Assembly: GCF_000013085.1 (NCBI RefSeq)
Contig: NC_007643.1
Coordinates: 2,465,001-2,529,000 of the forward strand
Direction of reading: 5' to 3'
DNA length: 64,000 nt
DNA from: Rhodospirillum rubrum ATCC 11170
GTDB lineage: Bacteria > Pseudomonadota > Alphaproteobacteria > Rhodospirillales > Rhodospirillaceae
Shown here: piece by piece, positions 1-11,506 of the stretch
Layout of the letters: every line of letters starts with the position of its first letter
Position numbering within the stretch: the stretch's first letter is position 1
Notes under the pieces: generated by a model
Told to the model about the DNA's origin: nothing
The model's database searches: none
The model's input: only the letters and a program-made list of their open reading frames with translations
Made by a program: the position numbers and the translations under genes

Positions 1-780
1 GATCACCAGAAGACCATTGCCCCGGCCATTGTCGCGAAAGCGCTTTTGCAGGCTGTCGGCCAAGCGCAGGGCCCGCACGCCCAAGGCGCTTGAATAAAGC
101 GGCCAGACCTTGGAATCGAGCGAGCGGTTGACCCCGCTCTGCGCGGTGGCGTCATCGCGGCTGCGGTGGGCCCATTGCTTGCGCATCAGTTGGTGGGCCG
201 AGGCGCGGAAATATTCAAGAAAATTGGCCAAGGGATAGCCATAGGTCTCCGACGACACGACGGAAAAACCGGCCTGTTTCAGAACCTTGTGGAGATCTTC
301 CTTGTCATAGCGGCGAAAATGCCCGGCCCATTCGTCGGCGGCGTTGAACTTCCGGGGGTCGGCGGGCACCGAGATCAGGATATGGCCGCCGTCGACCAGC
401 CAGTCGCGCCAGTCGCGCAAGGCGCCGACGTCATCGTCGATATGCTCAAGCACCTCGAAGGCGGCGACGACATCGAAGCTTCCCCGCCAGTCAGCGGGCG
501 CCGTCTCGACGATTTTGTCGCCTTCGGTGTCGGCGTTCATGGCCCGGGCGACGACGCGGGCGGCCGGGGAGGTTTCCAGGGCCCGGCAATCAAAGCCCAG
601 GCGCGAAAGATCGGCCAGCAGGGCGCCGCCGCCGCAGCCGATCTCCAGCAGCCGCCCCCGCTCCAGGGTCCGCATGTGGTCAAGAACCCGCTGGCGCCGC
701 AGCCAATAGCGCGGGGCGGGCACCCAGCCCAGCGACGGGGCGGCCGGGCCAAGAACGGGATGGTTGATAACCGGCGACAT
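1..780 (-). CDS. Class I SAM-dependent methyltransferase, C-terminus cut by window edge
   Basis: The frame is open from an ATG at 780 to the window edge, giving at least 260 residues with no stop. The product starts MSPVINHPVLGP and has the SAM-binding motif I LLEIGCGGGALLADL near residues 45-60. A later FEVLEHIDDD stretch is typical of UbiG/Methyltransf_11-type enzymes, followed by GGHILISVPA. It is a soluble methyltransferase of unknown substrate. It is the third gene of a minus-strand run behind two glycosyltransferases, 48 bp after the GT2 gene, so it probably modifies a lipid-linked sugar or glycan. The substrate assignment is inference from context only. Confidence 0.85.
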   Translation of the reverse strand, partial: MSPVINHPVLGPAAPSLGWVPAPRYWLRRQRVLDHMRTLERGRLLEIGCGGGALLADLSRLGFDCRALETSPAARVVARAMNADTEGDKIVETAPADWRGSFDVVAAFEVLEHIDDDVGALRDWRDWLVDGGHILISVPADPRKFNAADEWAGHFRRYDKEDLHKVLKQAGFSVVSSETYGYPLANFLEYFRASAHQLMRKQWAHRSRDDATAQSGVNRSLDSKVWPLYSSALGVRALRLADSLQKRFRDNGRGNGLLVI

Positions 781-828
781 CAAGCTCTCCTTCAGCGGAG
801 GGGCGAAGAAACGGCGGGTTTATGGGGG

Positions 829-1851
829 CTATTCAGCCGATCGCCTGCGCCGCAGCGGCAAGGTGGCGGGCGGCGGCGCGGGCGGATCCTTCGGCCGGTA
901 AAGGCCCGAGCCGTTTGACAATTCCAGCCTGCGCACGCGTTCAAGCGACATCTCGATCAGGTGGCGATTGAAATTGATCAGATCGGCGACCAAAGCGATG
1001 GTGAAGGTCAAAAAGCCGATGATCAGAAAGGTGGCGCCCAGGATCAGCGAGTGAAGATTGCCCGCGCCCGCGCCGTCCAGATAGAACAGGAACCAGCGCA
1101 GGATGGGGATGATGCCGATCGTCGACAAGATCAATCCCAGGACCAGGAAAACCCGCAGCGGCTGATACATCAGATACATGCGGATCATCGTCGTCACCGA
1201 GCGCTCGATGAACTTGGGGATGCTGCGAAACAGCCGGGAGTCCCGGGTTTTGGGGTTGGTGCGCACCGGCACCGACACCACCGCCATATGCTTCTTGCCG
1301 GCCTGGATCAGCATTTCCACCGTGTAGCTGAAGGGCGAGATGATATTGATCGCCAAAGCCGCATCGCGGGAAATCGCCCGAAAACCGCTGACCGCGTCGG
1401 GAATATCAAGTTCCGAAAGCCCACGCACCACCGCGCTTCCCAGGCGTTGAAGCTGCTTCTTGCCCCAGGAGAAATGCGCCTGCTGATCGGTCCGCCGATC
1501 GCCGACGACGATATCGGCCCGGCCGTCGACGATCGGCTGGATCAGCTTGGGGATATCCAGGCCGCAATACTGGTTGTCGCCATCGGTATTGACGACGATA
1601 TCGGCGCCCAGCGCCAGACTGGCATCGAGACCGGAGCGGAACGAGCGGGCCAGCCCGCGATTGTTGCGGTTGCAGATGATATGGTCGACCCCAAGACCGC
1701 GGGCGACCTCGACGGTGCGGTCGGTCGAACCATCATCGATGATCAAGATCTCGACCTGATCGATCCCGGGGATATGGCGCGGGATATCGGCGACGGTCTG
1801 CGGCAGGGTCTGCTCTTCGTTGTAACAGGGGATCTGAACGATGAGTTTCAT
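829..1851 (-). CDS. GT2 family glycosyltransferase, polyprenyl-phosphate (DPM1/GtrB-like) type
   Basis: A 340-residue inverting GT-A glycosyltransferase. The N-terminus MKLIVQIPCYNEEQTL is the classic family start. DDGSTDRT near residue 40 and NTDGDNQY near residue 90 are the nucleotide-sugar and metal-binding motifs. After the catalytic domain (about 1-230) there are two hydrophobic segments (about 235-255 and 270-295), as in DPM1/GtrB enzymes that load a sugar onto undecaprenyl phosphate at the inner membrane. It lies 78 bp downstream of a multi-span glycosyltransferase that probably uses such lipid-linked donors. The sugar is not predictable from sequence. Confidence 0.9.
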   Translation of the reverse strand: MKLIVQIPCYNEEQTLPQTVADIPRHIPGIDQVEILIIDDGSTDRTVEVARGLGVDHIICNRNNRGLARSFRSGLDASLALGADIVVNTDGDNQYCGLDIPKLIQPIVDGRADIVVGDRRTDQQAHFSWGKKQLQRLGSAVVRGLSELDIPDAVSGFRAISRDAALAINIISPFSYTVEMLIQAGKKHMAVVSVPVRTNPKTRDSRLFRSIPKFIERSVTTMIRMYLMYQPLRVFLVLGLILSTIGIIPILRWFLFYLDGAGAGNLHSLILGATFLIIGFLTFTIALVADLINFNRHLIEMSLERVRRLELSNGSGLYRPKDPPAPPPATLPLRRRRSAE

Positions 1852-1929
1852 GGGAGAGCTCCTGTCGCCGATCTGAAGGGATAGGAAGACTGGTCTCGGA
1901 TAGGTCCTTTGCCACCCCCCTGGGGGGCT

Positions 1930-3585
1930 TTAGGGATGAGCGCGCCGGCGCTCCATCATCGTTTCCATATCGACGCTCAGGGTCTGGCCAACCACGGGCA
2001 AGCGCAGGGAAACCACCCCGCTGGTCAAGGTCTTGGCGTCCTTATAGCGATAGACCAGCAGATCCTGCCCACCCAGGGGGGGGAAATCGGCAAGGACGGA
2101 TACGGTTCTATTGCTATGGATGGGGATGGCCTGAACCAATTCAAAGGAGTCCGTCTTGAGGAACCGCCTTAATTCATCGTGAACATCAAGACCGGTGTAA
2201 TTTCTTTCTTCGACAACGATCAAAGAAACCCCTAAGGACCTGAATATTTCTTCGATTTCCTGGCGTCCCTCGGCGTGAACCTCCACCTTGGTTGCCATAT
2301 TGATCGCCGAACTGCTCAGAAGCTTGTCGCCGCGCAGAACGACCATGGAACGCCCCTGATCCAGGGCGCGCATGAAATAGGTAAAATAGCCGTTGTTATA
2401 GGCATCGACGAAAACGATCGGGGTTTCACTGCTGTCGAGGACATAGGCCGCGGCTTCCTTGTAGCCGGTGGCGTAGCTCGGCGTTTTGGTGAAGGCCAAG
2501 CTTCCCTGATAGGCGGCAAGAACGCCGACACCCAGGGCAAGCGCCGGCACCGTCGCCTTTGCCGGCAGGCGCTGGCTTAGGAAATGAAAGGGCAGCACGG
2601 CGAAAAGGGCGAAAGCCGGCACCCAGAAGATCGGATAACGGTCGTTCTTGCCCGAAATATACGAAAAGACCCCATAAACGACGACGATCAGCAGGGCGAA
2701 GGGCAAGCCGTGACGATCGCGCTTAAGCCCCGCCCAGATCGCCCCGACCACACTGAGGGCCAGCAGCGGCGGGGTCAGATGGTGAAGGATGGTTTTCAGG
2801 CGGACCGTCCAATTGGCCAGCGTCCAGCGGTTCGTCCCCCCCACCGATTGCTCGAGGTTGAGATCGCCCAGCATCAGGGTCATCGCCACCAGGGGGGCGA
2901 GCAGAACGCCAAGCCCGAAAGCGGCGATCCACGCCTCGCGCCGGCGCAAGATCGCCAGAAACCGCCCCTCGGCCAGGGCCATGGCGGCGAACCAGGGCAG
3001 CAAAAACAGCGCGGTCTGCTTGGTCCAGGCGGCCAGGGCGACCGCCAGAACGCTCCAATACAAAAGAGCCGGCTTTCCTTCGGCCAGATATTTATCGAAA
3101 AGATTGGCCGCGAGCAGCGCCATCGACAGCACGGTCAGCTCGGCCATCGTGTACCAGCCCCATTGGGCCAGATAGGGCGTGGTCAACCATAACGCCGTCG
3201 CCCCCCAGGCCGGCCAGGGGCCGTAATGGCGGCGGATCCAGAAATAGGACGAAGCCACCCCGACAAGGACGAAGCCGAACAAGGCCAGCCGCGTCGCCCA
3301 CATTTCCGGCCCGACCAGCAATTGAAGGAGCGCGGCGACAAAGGGAAAAAACGGCGGTCGATAGCCGATGCTCAAAGCCGGGTATTGAACGAAATAATCC
3401 TTGGTGTAGCCGATGGGATCGGCAAGCGGCAGATCGACCAGCAGGTCGCGCAGGAAGACCGAGTCCATGAGAATGCGGTCGGCATCGGGAAACCCCAGGC
3501 TGTCGTTGCCCAATCCGCGAAGAAGAATCAGCGCCGCGAGGGCGATCAGCGATGCCAGAAGCAGCTCGTCTCTGAATCGTGCCAT
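1930..3585 (-). CDS. Integral membrane glycosyltransferase, ArnT/GT39/GT83-like
   Basis: A 551-residue protein beginning MARFRDELLLASLIALAALI. About ten or more hydrophobic spans fill the first 370 residues, followed by a soluble C-terminal domain of about 150 residues. This is the architecture of ArnT/PMT-type transferases that take a sugar from a polyprenyl-phosphate donor and act on the periplasmic side. Short loop motifs such as LGFPDADRI near residue 30 and RYPIFWVPAFALF near residue 320 fit the family. It is the first gene of the operon and is followed by the GT2 enzyme that could make its donor. The acceptor is unknown. Confidence 0.82.
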   Translation of the reverse strand: MARFRDELLLASLIALAALILLRGLGNDSLGFPDADRILMDSVFLRDLLVDLPLADPIGYTKDYFVQYPALSIGYRPPFFPFVAALLQLLVGPEMWATRLALFGFVLVGVASSYFWIRRHYGPWPAWGATALWLTTPYLAQWGWYTMAELTVLSMALLAANLFDKYLAEGKPALLYWSVLAVALAAWTKQTALFLLPWFAAMALAEGRFLAILRRREAWIAAFGLGVLLAPLVAMTLMLGDLNLEQSVGGTNRWTLANWTVRLKTILHHLTPPLLALSVVGAIWAGLKRDRHGLPFALLIVVVYGVFSYISGKNDRYPIFWVPAFALFAVLPFHFLSQRLPAKATVPALALGVGVLAAYQGSLAFTKTPSYATGYKEAAAYVLDSSETPIVFVDAYNNGYFTYFMRALDQGRSMVVLRGDKLLSSSAINMATKVEVHAEGRQEIEEIFRSLGVSLIVVEERNYTGLDVHDELRRFLKTDSFELVQAIPIHSNRTVSVLADFPPLGGQDLLVYRYKDAKTLTSGVVSLRLPVVGQTLSVDMETMMERRRAHP

Positions 3586-3620
3586 CGCTTTCCCTTTTGG
3601 GCCATGGGCCGTCGCAAGGG

Positions 3621-3649
3621 ACCGTATGGGTGTTGTTAAAATCCGTCAA
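3621..3649 (-). promoter_or_regulatory. Possible sigma-70 type promoter for the glycosyltransferase operon
   Basis: On the minus strand TTGACG (3644-3649) and TACGGT (3621-3626) are separated by 17 bp, about 40 bp upstream of the ATG at 3585. The -35 is good and the -10 is weak. Prediction by eye only. Confidence 0.35.
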
Positions 3650-3680
3650 TAAAAACCAAAGGTAGAAAAAATGTCTTTGG
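3650..3680 (-). terminator. Possible terminator downstream of the FAH-family gene
   Basis: Minus-strand hairpin with 6-bp arms CCAAAG/CTTTGG and a 13-nt loop, followed by TTTTTATT. It lies about 140 bp after the stop of the FAH-family gene. The stem is short, so this is moderate at best. Confidence 0.35.
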
Positions 3681-3793
3681 TTCGAAACGAATTTAATGGG
3701 CTTTTTCGGCAAAGCCGGCCCGGTGATCGGCGCGGCCCCGTCCCGCTCTGGCGCCGAATCGGCAGCGGAGCGGGCGGCCAACGCGGCGCTTAA

Positions 3794-5617
<1,824 letters not shown>

Positions 5618-5644
5618 GCGGCCCACCCTTCGTCCGCCCCCGCG

Positions 5645-6568
5645 ATGCCGGACACGCCCCTCCTCGCCTCTTCACAACCGGCCGCCGGGCGACGGGCGCT
5701 TGGCCTGTCGGCCCGGCTGGCCTTTGCCGCTCTCGCCGGCGGAGGGGGGCTGGCCTGGATCGATCGCGGGGACACGGCGCTATGGCTGATCGCCCCGGCC
5801 CTGCTATGGCTTCAAGTTCTGCTGACCCTGGCCGGGGTACTGGCCTTGGCCGGGGGAAGCCGCCTGCCCGGGGCGTTGATCGTCGCCTTAAGCGCCGGTT
5901 TGCTGGTGCCGCCGCTGACGGTGGAAATGCGGCTGCTCGGCTTTTTCCTGGCCGCGCCGCCGCCCGACCAATCGATCCTGACGACGGCCCAATACACCCT
6001 GGCCGGCGCCCTAGCGGCCGGCGCCCTGGCCTGGATCCTGGCTAGGCGGCGTTTTGGCCGGCCGCCATGTAGTTGGACCATGCTCGATTGCGGCGGCCCC
6101 GGGGCCGAGATCGATATGGATGCCGCCCTGGCCAGCCTGAGCGCGGAAACCCTGCGCCGGCGCGATCGCGCCTATATCGACGCGCCGCCGCCCCTGCCCT
6201 TCGCCCCGCGAGGGCCGCCCCGTCCCCCTCCCCCCACACTCGGCGGTCCGCGCCTGAAGCGCATGCCCGCCGGGTTGGGCGGCGCCATCTTGTGCCTGGA
6301 AAGCGACGATCACACCTTGCGGGTTCACACCACCCAGGGCAGCGGCACCCTGGCCGGCCGCCTGGGCGACGCGGCGCTCGATCTGGGCGAAAGCGCCGGC
6401 TTGCGGGTTCACCGGTCGTGGTGGGTGGCGCGCGAGGCGGTGAGCGCCATCGAACGCGACGGCCGACGGATGCGGCTGATCTTGCTCAATGGCATGGACG
6501 TGCCGGTCAGCCGCGCCCATCAGCCCAAGGTCTTGGCCGGCCCTTGGCCCAATCTGCGGGTTTCCTGA
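5645..6568 (+). CDS. Membrane-anchored LytTR-type DNA-binding protein
   Basis: 307 residues. About four hydrophobic spans (roughly 20-40, 45-65, 70-95, 115-135) are followed by a proline-rich linker (about 180-205). The C-terminal domain contains ILCLESDDHTLRVHT, LRVHRSWWVAREAV and DVPVSRAHQPKVL, which is the LytTR winged beta DNA-binding fold. Membrane-bound LytTR proteins without a receiver domain are known and may sense an envelope signal directly. No kinase is adjacent. There is no obvious Shine-Dalgarno before the ATG. It lies 27 bp after the SDR stop, so co-transcription is possible. Confidence 0.82.
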   Translation: MPDTPLLASSQPAAGRRALGLSARLAFAALAGGGGLAWIDRGDTALWLIAPALLWLQVLLTLAGVLALAGGSRLPGALIVALSAGLLVPPLTVEMRLLGFFLAAPPPDQSILTTAQYTLAGALAAGALAWILARRRFGRPPCSWTMLDCGGPGAEIDMDAALASLSAETLRRRDRAYIDAPPPLPFAPRGPPRPPPPTLGGPRLKRMPAGLGGAILCLESDDHTLRVHTTQGSGTLAGRLGDAALDLGESAGLRVHRSWWVAREAVSAIERDGRRMRLILLNGMDVPVSRAHQPKVLAGPWPNLRVS

Positions 6569-6637
6569 TCTTTCCCCGGCCGCCGCTCCGCCTCATATTC
6601 ACAGGCACCCGCGCCGACGATCGAAGGATCCCCGCCC

Positions 6638-8101
<1,464 letters not shown>

Positions 8102-8202
8102 CAAAGCCGAAAAAATCTAAGCCTGAGCCCGAGAAAAACGCACTCTCCCGCCCGGGCATGGCGGCGCTAGGATACCTTTTCCCTAAGGAGTCCAAGCTCG
8201 CC

Positions 8203-8811
8203 ATGCCCATCGAGAACCTGATCGCCTTCACCGGCGCCCTGGCCCTGGCCGCCGCCATTCCCGGCCCGGGAATGCTGGGATTGATCGGCTGGACGCTGGG
8301 ACGGGGCACCAGCGCTGCCTTCGGCTATGCCCTCGGTCTGCTGTGCGGCGATCTGATCTATCTCAGTCTGGCCGCCGCCGGAATGGCCGCCCTCGCCGAA
8401 ACCATGGGCGAGGCCTTTTTGGTCATCAAGCTGGCCGGCGGCGCCTATCTGATCTGGATGGGCGTTAAGTTGTGGCGCAGCCATCCCACCGGCGACATGG
8501 TCGCCGATGAAAAGGGCATCTCGCGCAGCGCCCTGGTCGCCGGCCTGACCACCACCCTGGCCAATCCCAAGACCATCATCTTCTATATGGGCATCATGCC
8601 GATGGTGGTTGATATGCACGCCATGACCCCGGGCGTGCTGGCCGAACTGGCCGGGCTGGTGGTGATCGTCTTGAGCTTGGTGTGCCTTCCCTATGTCGTT
8701 GCCGCCCAAAGGGCGCGCCGCCTGATGCGCAGCCCGCGCGCGCTGGCCCGCCTCAACAAGGGGGCCGGCGTCGCCCTGATCGGCGTCGGCGCCTCCGTCG
8801 CCGCCTCCTGA
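8203..8811 (+). CDS. LysE/RhtB family amino-acid exporter
   Basis: 202 residues. The ATG at 8203 follows TAAGGAG by about 10 bp and is preferred over an upstream in-frame start at 8158. MPIENLIAFTGALALAAAIPGPG is the family start with the conserved PGP motif. About six hydrophobic segments follow, with GGAYLIWMGVKLWR near 75-90 and TTLANPKTIIFYMGI near 125. It is probably an inner-membrane exporter of a small amino acid or homoserine-lactone-like compound. No regulator of the LysG type is adjacent. Confidence 0.92.
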   Translation: MPIENLIAFTGALALAAAIPGPGMLGLIGWTLGRGTSAAFGYALGLLCGDLIYLSLAAAGMAALAETMGEAFLVIKLAGGAYLIWMGVKLWRSHPTGDMVADEKGISRSALVAGLTTTLANPKTIIFYMGIMPMVVDMHAMTPGVLAELAGLVVIVLSLVCLPYVVAAQRARRLMRSPRALARLNKGAGVALIGVGASVAAS

Positions 8812-9006
8812 CCCCCGGGGGACTTCCCCCGAAGGCCGGAGAGCCGGCAGGATCCGTGTAAACTAGACCTGTAGAAGGTGGCTATGAATTTACCTGAAAC
8901 CAGCCATTGAGGCAGGTTACTCGCCTCCGCATATCCAGCCAAACAACCAACGAGAACTCAGTCAGCACGTTATAATTTATGAGCCGTATATCGAATAGCC
9001 TCACGA

Positions 9007-9354
9007 TCAGTAGTCCTCGGCTTCCCTAGGATGCACACCCTTGGGCAGGGCTAGTAGCTTGTGATCGGAAATGCCACGCTCTTTTAACTCGAACCGGGCA
9101 GCAGCATGCCTGTTGACCCATTCCGTCCAATCAGGTAGCCGGCCGATGTCGATGAGGACATGATCCCAGTCCGGTGGTGGTGAATGTAAGTATAAAGGCC
9201 GGTCGGATAACTTTTCCATCACTGCAACTTTAACGTTTTGCGATAGTGTTCGGGTTAAAGGCATCCAGAACAGGCCATCCTTCTCAATTCTGTCGACCGC
9301 CAATTCTATGATCTTCTCAATAGGCAGGGCCCAGTACTTCTCAGGCAAAACCAT
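9007..9354 (-). CDS. Hypothetical protein in foreign-looking patch
   Basis: 115 residues starting MVLPEKYWALPIEKIIELAVD. A strong GGAGG sits 5 bp before the ATG. No family was recognised. It is soluble, with no signal or membrane segment, and rich in charged residues and Trp (DWDHVLIDIGRLPDWTEWV). Base composition drops compared with the flanking fumC/lysE DNA, consistent with acquisition. It stands upstream of gene fragments and the Mrr-like nuclease in the same accessory region. Confidence 0.6.
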   Translation of the reverse strand: MVLPEKYWALPIEKIIELAVDRIEKDGLFWMPLTRTLSQNVKVAVMEKLSDRPLYLHSPPPDWDHVLIDIGRLPDWTEWVNRHAAARFELKERGISDHKLLALPKGVHPREAEDY

Positions 9355-9375
9355 AGAGACCTCCGTTCACCCCAT

Positions 9376-9549
9376 CCAGATTACAATGATATCATTCGCC
9401 GTTTTCCGGCCGTAGGTGTTGCGCGTGTTGCCGACCCCATTCTCGCCGGCGAGCCGCTCGATGCCGAAGTACTGCAAAAGGCACTGGAGGACACACGGCG
9501 GCAGATCGAATCGTACGGAACGCTTCGCCCCAAGAAGCGCAAGAAATAA
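9376..9549 (+). pseudogene. C-terminal fragment of an unidentified gene
   Basis: A reading frame of 57 codons plus a stop, with high-GC codon use, ends in TYR-GTLRPKKRKK-like basic residues (IESYGTLRPKKRKK then TAA). The stretch ADPILAGEPLDAEVLQKAL looks like genuine protein, but there is no start or ribosome site and the frame runs upstream into the promoter of the opposite-strand gene. It looks like the broken tail of a larger gene. Family unknown. Confidence 0.35.
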
Positions 9550-9672
9550 CCGTGAGTCCCGGCGTGCCGCCGTCGGGTTCACGGACTGCGCTCGCGCTTC
9601 GTACCGGATCGCGACCATTCGGCTTTGCCCCTTGACGCCTTCGGCCCCACCAAGTCTGCGGCTTTGGTAGTT

Positions 9673-10461
9673 TTATATCCAGCGCCCCCATCCTTGGGGA
9701 ATTTGGATTTGCAGGATGGCCTCTTGCAGTAATGCCCAATGCTTATAAAAATCGGGAGCCGGCTCGTTTTGACTTGTCACCTTATCAACCACTGAGCGCC
9801 AATTCAGCATCTCCTCGATATATCGGATTTGCCCGATTTCGGCCCAATATGGAGAAGTGCAGTAGTCAGCCAGACATATTTTGCACCCATAAATAAAATG
9901 GATTGAATTTTTGTTATCAATGTAGAAGCCGACCAGGGAATATGGGATCTGCTCTTTGCTAATAATGTCTTTGTCGCATCCCTCCCCCATGCACTTAAGT
10001 GGCTTGTAATCACCGCCACAAACCACTTGGTGGTGTATTTCTTGTGGACGCTGAAAGTATTTTTGCAGAACAAATCCCACCATGGTTGGAATGATGTCGA
10101 GAACATTGTCCAGGTAGATTTCAATTACATCTATCCCGGCGTTTTCGAGTGATGCGATTTTCTTCTTGAGTGCCGTCGTTGCTCCAACAGAGTAGAAGGC
10201 AATAAATCCCTTGCATTTATGTTGTTCCACTCTATCTCTTATGTCTTGCTCATCTCTGACGCCTACACTTTTCTTCGATTTATGATTGTGTTTGCAGCTC
10301 ACAAGATACTTCACATTGTTGCGTTCAACGATCATGTCGAGACCGTCATCCGCTCCTTCCGACGGCCCCACATGAACTATAAAGCCCAAGTGAAATAAGA
10401 TATCTTGCGCAAACCATTCCCACTCATTCGGTGATAGTCGATAAATATCTTCTTGATACAT
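9673..10461 (-). CDS. Mrr-like restriction endonuclease domain protein
   Basis: 262 residues. The ATG at 10461 is chosen because AAAGGAGGGG sits 4 bp upstream; an upstream ATG at 10488 lacks a site. MYQEDIYRLSPNEWEWFAQDIL followed by GADDGLDMIVER and YLVSCKHNHKS is the PD-(D/E)xK pattern of Mrr-type endonucleases: Asp of GLDM, then Cys-Lys as the catalytic (D/E)xK-type end. DVIEIYLDNVLDIIP closes the nuclease fold at about residue 145. The C-terminal half has CGGDYKPLKCMGEGCDKDI and a second pair of cysteines (GCKICLADYC), a probable zinc-binding module. Composition is much more AT-rich than its neighbours. A role in DNA defence is likely. No methylase is adjacent, which fits a type IV enzyme, but that is inference. 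Confidence 0.72.
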   Translation of the reverse strand: MYQEDIYRLSPNEWEWFAQDILFHLGFIVHVGPSEGADDGLDMIVERNNVKYLVSCKHNHKSKKSVGVRDEQDIRDRVEQHKCKGFIAFYSVGATTALKKKIASLENAGIDVIEIYLDNVLDIIPTMVGFVLQKYFQRPQEIHHQVVCGGDYKPLKCMGEGCDKDIISKEQIPYSLVGFYIDNKNSIHFIYGCKICLADYCTSPYWAEIGQIRYIEEMLNWRSVVDKVTSQNEPAPDFYKHWALLQEAILQIQIPQGWGRWI

Positions 10462-10491
10462 TTCCCCTCCTTTAATATAATTTTGCATTTT

Positions 10492-10704
10492 TTAGTTGAA
10501 ATTCTCTACCTTTTCACTATTGGCTTGAAGCTCATTGTGGTGAGCTACGCGGTCAGGCGAGCGTTCACCCAGCGCCGCGCCGGTGTGAGCCTGGACCTCC
10601 AGTTCCATCAAACGGTGCACGGCAAAGCCGATCATGTCCCGCAGAACATCGGCGTCAGCCCCCTTTTCCAACATCGTGCGCAGCGCCATCATCTCGTAGG
10701 TCAT
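10492..10704 (-). pseudogene. N-terminal fragment of an IS256/Mutator-type transposase
   Basis: About 53 residues beginning MTYEMMALRTMLEKGADADV and continuing GFAVHRLMELEVQAHTGAAL are the N-terminus of IS256-family transposases. Identity ends after ERSPDRVAHHN, where the frame runs into unrelated AT-rich sequence and stops at 10492. The catalytic DDE core is absent, so it cannot be functional. The break lies just upstream of the Mrr-like gene, so a deletion or rearrangement joined them. Confidence 0.75.
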
Positions 10705-10973
10705 CGTGGTCACCCTCGGTTGGAGTTGTGTTTTGGTGACCAAACTTTACCGAAGATCCACGATGACCGCCCCTGCCAGGATAGCCCTCCTACACCACAT
10801 CCGGGGACGCGATTCGAATCCCTCGGCGGTGGCCGTGATCGATGGCATTGATTGCATCGTCAAAAACGATCAACGGGCTATCCATGCTCTCTCGCCAGCT
10901 TGTCAGCATCTAAATCGTTCTAGTTGAATTCCCTGTTGGGCATTGTGGTTTTTTCGTTGAAGTCAGCAAGAAG
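10705..10973. other. Non-coding remnant DNA upstream of the transposase fragment
   Basis: Contains what is probably the left end of the truncated IS256-type element (down to about 10800) and then scraps of coding-like sequence without a start or site. GATTCGAATCCC near 10810 resembles a T-loop, but no tRNA or tmRNA fold could be built. Nothing functional is seen. Confidence 0.4.
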
Positions 10974-11297
10974 TTACCCTGGGAGTTGTTCCCGGGACGC
11001 TTTCAGCTCTTCCAGGAATCGGTCGTAGACTGCTTTGAGAGGGGTGCCGCGAGCGATTTCCTGCTGTTCCTGCGCGACTTGGGCGATCAGCTCCGCGTTG
11101 TCTGTGTCAAAGGCAGCAATGCGCGCGTTCGCTTCCTTGATCGCAACCGTCAGTGCAGAGTCTTTTTAGCCTTGCGTCTAAACTTTCAATTTAAAGTCGA
11201 GCAAACACTGTCTTTCAGCAACGAACGAGGCACGCTCCTGTTGCACCTGTCTCGATGCCGCGTCCTGCTCTTCAATGCGATCAGCAACCGTCAGCAC
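10974..11297 (-). pseudogene. Broken coiled-coil protein gene with two in-frame stops
   Basis: Read from a GTG at 11297, the frame gives about 39 residues rich in Glu, Gln and Ala (ADRIEEQDAASRQVQQERAS), then TAG at 11178-11180 and TAA at 11166-11168. It continues in the same frame as ALTVAIKEANARIAAFDTDN to a final TAA at 10974. The heptad-like pattern continues across the stops, so one coiled-coil protein was disrupted. Family unrecognised; phage, plasmid or conjugation proteins often look like this. Confidence 0.45.
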
Positions 11298-11302
11298 CTG
11301 TT

Positions 11303-11401
11303 CTAGTTCGTGCGGCCCTGCGCGGTTTCCGCGACACCGGAATAGAGCGCGGCCGTGGTTGGTCCTGCCCAGGGCGGCAGGCCCATGTTCACGAAGCGCA
11401 T
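11303..11401 (-). pseudogene. Short gene-tail fragment
   Basis: 33 codons, MRFVNMGLPPWAGPTTAALY to a stop at 11303, six bases before the GTG of the broken coiled-coil gene. No ribosome site is seen and the frame upstream is not convincing. It is probably the end of a deleted gene that once preceded the coiled-coil gene. Family unknown. Confidence 0.25.
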
Positions 11402-11506
11402 GACTTTCGTCGCGGAAGGTGGCGAGCGTGACTGGCGGCGGCGCTAAGGTCTTGATAGTGAAGCAAATCGTCGTCGCGCTGTGGACCAGAGCGCGACGAC
11501 GACAGT

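Noticed and set aside
10801-10830. GATTCGAATCCC after GGGGACGCG, like the T-loop end of a tRNA or tmRNA.
   Set aside because: The flanking five bases on each side do not pair as a T-stem, no acceptor stem or CCA follows and no upstream tRNA body exists.
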